NCBI GenBank assembly: GCA_004554425.1
Contig: SFMI01000066.1
Location: 1-9,137 of the forward strand
Origin: Candidatus Saccharimonadota bacterium
GTDB taxonomy: Bacteria; Eremiobacterota; Xenobia; Xenobiales; Xenobiaceae
Reading direction: 5' to 3'
Length of the DNA stretch: 9,137 nt
The notes below the pieces were generated by a model. The model did no database searches, was not told where the DNA came from, and saw nothing but the letters and a program-made list of their open reading frames with translations. The position numbers and the translations under genes are program-made. How positions within the stretch are numbered: the first letter of the stretch is position 1; each line of letters opens with the position of its first letter. Positions 6,998 through 9,137 of the stretch are shown piece after piece.

Positions 6998-8470
6998 ATG
7001 CCGCTGCCCAAAATAAATGAAACTGTCAATGAAGTAAAACTTTTCAGCCTAACGGATTATGAAGCCGATTTTATTCCCTGGAAACGCAGTGAAAGGGGGC
7101 AGCAAGTCTACATAAAGCTAGTTCGCGAGCAAGAAAGCGCTCTTCTCTACGTGGGGGAAAATTGCGTAATGGACGCCGAACTTCAGCAAGCTTTAATTCG
7201 CTTGGTAAACGAAGGCTGGAACGTAGCCGGAGAAATAACGATGTCTTTTGAAGGCTCCACAGAACCCGGAATAGATCCGTATGTTTATCAAGATCCTATC
7301 GTTCTAGAATTAGGTAAAGGGCTCTTGCCTTTGTTGGATCCACAGCAAAATGCTCCTTTGGTTTCGGCTATGCCTGGCTTACGCGACGAAATAGCCAGAG
7401 AGTCCGGCTTAGTTCCTTCTGGCGTACGTATTAAAGATAATTTGCGCCTAGATCCTTGTCGTTACACTGTTTTGCTCCACAATTCGCCTATAGCAACAGG
7501 CGAAATTTATCTGGACAGATTTTTAGCTATAGGCTCTTTCGAACAGTTGTCCACTTTAGAAGGATGGGCAGCCATTGAGCCGACTTATCGCATGAAGGCC
7601 AAATGGATTGAAGCTTCCTTAAGAGAAAAAGCAGAAAAAGCAGGTTGCCTCTTAGTAGGCCCCATGCAAGTACTCTTAACCCATCTAAAAAGCTTAATGC
7701 TCGAAGCTGCTCCTGAGTTATTAGGATTACAAGATACTTTCAATTTAATTTCCAGATTGCAAATTACTCACCCAGTAGTAGTAGGCGAGTTTATCCAAAA
7801 TGGAAAGAAATTGCGCATTTTACGTAAAGTTTTGCAAACTTTACTCAGCGAGCGCGTAGCTCTAAATAATTTAGTGACTATTTTGGAAACTATCGGCGAT
7901 AATTTAACAGAGCAACTTAGCTTAGATAACGATTATATTGAAAAGCTGGCCAACAAATGTCGTTTATCCTTGGCCAGACAAATTTGTTGGGCTAACCTTA
8001 CCCCTGCAGGTGAATTACAAGCAGCCGTTACCGGAGACAAATTAGAAGCCGATTTATACGCTTTAAAAGAATTATTCTCGCGAGATAAAGTCAAAGACAG
8101 TCAAGAAGAATCTTTGGTTGATAAAATTATCTCTTGCCTCAAAGAAAAATTACAAGCAGCTGGTAACCCCGGTGTGATTATCACTCCTCCAGAATTACGC
8201 AGTTTCTTATCTAAGCTTATAAATGCAGATATTCCACATATGTGCATTTTGTCAACCCAAGAAGTGGCTAAAGGACGTGTAAAACTAATCGTCAATGGAG
8301 TTCTCGACTATAAAAAGGAAAAGTCCACCTCCGACGCTTCAACAGAGGCAGAAAAAACATCAACCGACAACAGAGCGAACGAGAAAGCTGAAGAGACTAA
8401 CTCGGAAGCTTCCTCGACCAGCGAAGGCTTTATGGGCATATTCAAAAAATCCAGCAAGAAGAATAAATGA
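6998..8470 (+). CDS. Stand-alone FlhA/SctV (FHIPEP) cytosolic-domain protein lacking the membrane domain
   Basis: The protein has 490 residues and no signal peptide or membrane segment. Residues about 99-437 align by eye with the whole cytosolic domain of FlhA/SctV, the export-gate protein of flagella and type III secretion. Landmarks in order: DPIVLELGKGLLPLLD (99-114, compare 'LELGYxLIPLVD'), VRIKDNLRLDPCRYTVLL (143-160), GEIYLDRFLAI (168-178), EPTYRMKAKWIE (194-205), VLLTHLKSLMLEAAPELLG (225-243), VLQTLLSERVALNNLVTILE (278-297), LARQIC (325-330), PGVIITPPELRSFL (391-404) and the final strand RVKLIVNGVLDY. In family members this domain forms a nonameric ring that receives chaperone-substrate complexes and is preceded by about 8 membrane helices with the FHIPEP loop, absent here. 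Residues 1-96 match nothing I know. Residues 440-490 are a charged Ser/Thr/Glu linker ending GFMGIFKKSSKKNK. It overlaps the next gene by 4 bases. Its function without the membrane part is unknown. Confidence 0.87.
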   Translation: MPLPKINETVNEVKLFSLTDYEADFIPWKRSERGQQVYIKLVREQESALLYVGENCVMDAELQQALIRLVNEGWNVAGEITMSFEGSTEPGIDPYVYQDPIVLELGKGLLPLLDPQQNAPLVSAMPGLRDEIARESGLVPSGVRIKDNLRLDPCRYTVLLHNSPIATGEIYLDRFLAIGSFEQLSTLEGWAAIEPTYRMKAKWIEASLREKAEKAGCLLVGPMQVLLTHLKSLMLEAAPELLGLQDTFNLISRLQITHPVVVGEFIQNGKKLRILRKVLQTLLSERVALNNLVTILETIGDNLTEQLSLDNDYIEKLANKCRLSLARQICWANLTPAGELQAAVTGDKLEADLYALKELFSRDKVKDSQEESLVDKIISCLKEKLQAAGNPGVIITPPELRSFLSKLINADIPHMCILSTQEVAKGRVKLIVNGVLDYKKEKSTSDASTEAEKTSTDNRANEKAEETNSEASSTSEGFMGIFKKSSKKNK

Positions 8471-9137
8471 ACATTACTGTAGTTTACGCTTTAGCCCATG
8501 CTCTGCTGGATTTTGCCTGCGCCTTCGCCTACTTTGCTAACGCAGCTCCAAATTTTTCCGACTGGGTCATATTGGCTTTGATTTATAATTTATGTGCTTT
8601 CGGTCTTCAGGCCCCGTTGGGCTTGCTGGCCGATAAGCTCAACTACAATGCAGCTTTGGCCATTTTGGGTTGTCTTGTAGCAGCAGTGGGCTGTGGCTTT
8701 GTGCTTCATCCGTTGGCCTTGGTCATTTTGGCCGGCTTGGGAAGTGCTCTCTTTTATGTTGGTAGCGGAACGGAAATATTAAATTACAGCCAAAACAAAT
8801 GTTTACCAGTAGGAATATTTTTAGCCTCAGGAAGCGTAGGCTGGTACTTTGGCACCAGTATAGGCTGCACTCAGCCTACGGAAGCCGCAGTTTGGCCTAT
8901 TTTAGCCATTATTACGGCGACTGCTCTTATAGCTGTTTTTCAATACAAAAAAGATCCTAGCTTCAAATCTGACAATTTACCCTGTCAATCCTGGGCACTT
9001 TCTAAAACAGCTTATATCGCTTCTTTGCTTTTGATACTAGTTACTGTGTTGCGCTCATATATGGGCTGCGGCTTGGCTTTATCTTGGATAAAAAGTTCCC
9101 CTTGGCTGGTAATGCTGGCTCTATTTATAGGGCAAAG
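8467..9137 (+). CDS. MFS-like polytopic membrane protein, 3'-truncated by window edge
   Basis: The frame is open from ATG 8467 to the window edge (223 codons) with no stop, so the C-terminus lies outside. The ATG overlaps the stop of the FlhA/SctV-like gene (ATGA), which indicates translational coupling; a weak AAGAAGAA (8456-8463) precedes it. At least six or seven hydrophobic segments are visible: ALAHALLDFACAFAYF, WVILALIYNLCAFGLQAPLG, AALAILGCLVAAVGCGFV, LALVILAGLGSALFYVG, IFLASGSVGWYFGTSIGC, AVWPILAIITATALIAVF and YIASLLLILVTVL. GLLADKLNY after TM2 resembles MFS motif A (G-x-L-A-D-R/K-x-G), and a soluble linker after TM6 fits the central MFS loop. The substrate is unknown. It does not resemble the membrane half of FlhA/SctV. 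Confidence 0.72.
   Translation, partial: MNITVVYALAHALLDFACAFAYFANAAPNFSDWVILALIYNLCAFGLQAPLGLLADKLNYNAALAILGCLVAAVGCGFVLHPLALVILAGLGSALFYVGSGTEILNYSQNKCLPVGIFLASGSVGWYFGTSIGCTQPTEAAVWPILAIITATALIAVFQYKKDPSFKSDNLPCQSWALSKTAYIASLLLILVTVLRSYMGCGLALSWIKSSPWLVMLALFIGQ

Noticed and set aside
8295..8540. Plus-strand frame overlapping the end of the FlhA-like gene and the start of the MFS-like gene
   Set aside because: Its translation is a basic, low-complexity shadow of two well-supported genes and has no start signal of its own.
8467..9137. The coupled membrane protein as the split-off membrane half of FlhA/SctV
   Set aside because: No FHIPEP-loop signature or FlhA-type membrane sequence is seen. 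GLLADKLNY after TM2 and the loop after TM6 fit an MFS protein instead.

Overview
The window looks like part of a moderately AT-rich Gram-negative bacterial chromosome. It carries a Sec/SPII lipoprotein with a Ser at +2 and a type III secretion/flagellar export (FlhA/SctV) homologue. The style of its POT-like transporter and the large HTH/coiled-coil protein remind me of PVC-superphylum bacteria (Planctomycetes, Lentisphaerae, Verrucomicrobia). That placement is a low-confidence inference, because no rRNA or other marker gene is present.

Layout: (1) 1-1023, plus strand, the C-terminal part of a SARP/HilA-like regulator (winged helix plus BTAD), with its 5' end outside the window. (2) A perfect 18-bp hairpin at 1055-1092 lies between two convergent genes and can terminate both. 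(3) 1131-2711, minus strand, a POT/PTR-like MFS transporter. (4) An intrinsic terminator at 2762-2802 follows the next minus-strand gene. (5) 2831-5914, minus strand, a 1027-residue protein with an N-terminal MerR/excisionase-type HTH, a long coiled coil and a short basic tail; it contains a perfect 60-bp tandem duplication. (6) A 149-bp divergent intergenic region with two short inverted repeats. (7) 6064 to the right edge, plus strand, a probable operon: a lipoprotein, a soluble FlhA/SctV cytosolic-domain protein without the membrane half, and an MFS-like membrane protein that starts in an ATGA overlap and runs off the window.

The most interesting region is the right half. A stand-alone copy of the cytosolic ring domain of the type III export gate sits between a lipoprotein and a polytopic membrane protein. 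Divergent to it is a giant coiled-coil protein with the general architecture of DNA-tethering proteins such as RacA or KfrA. Nothing else from a type III secretion system is visible here. A functional link between the two divergent transcription units is a hypothesis resting on adjacency and on similar GF..F(K/R) tails. There is no gene-free stretch longer than 300 bases, and no tRNA, rRNA, CRISPR array or insertion sequence was recognised.
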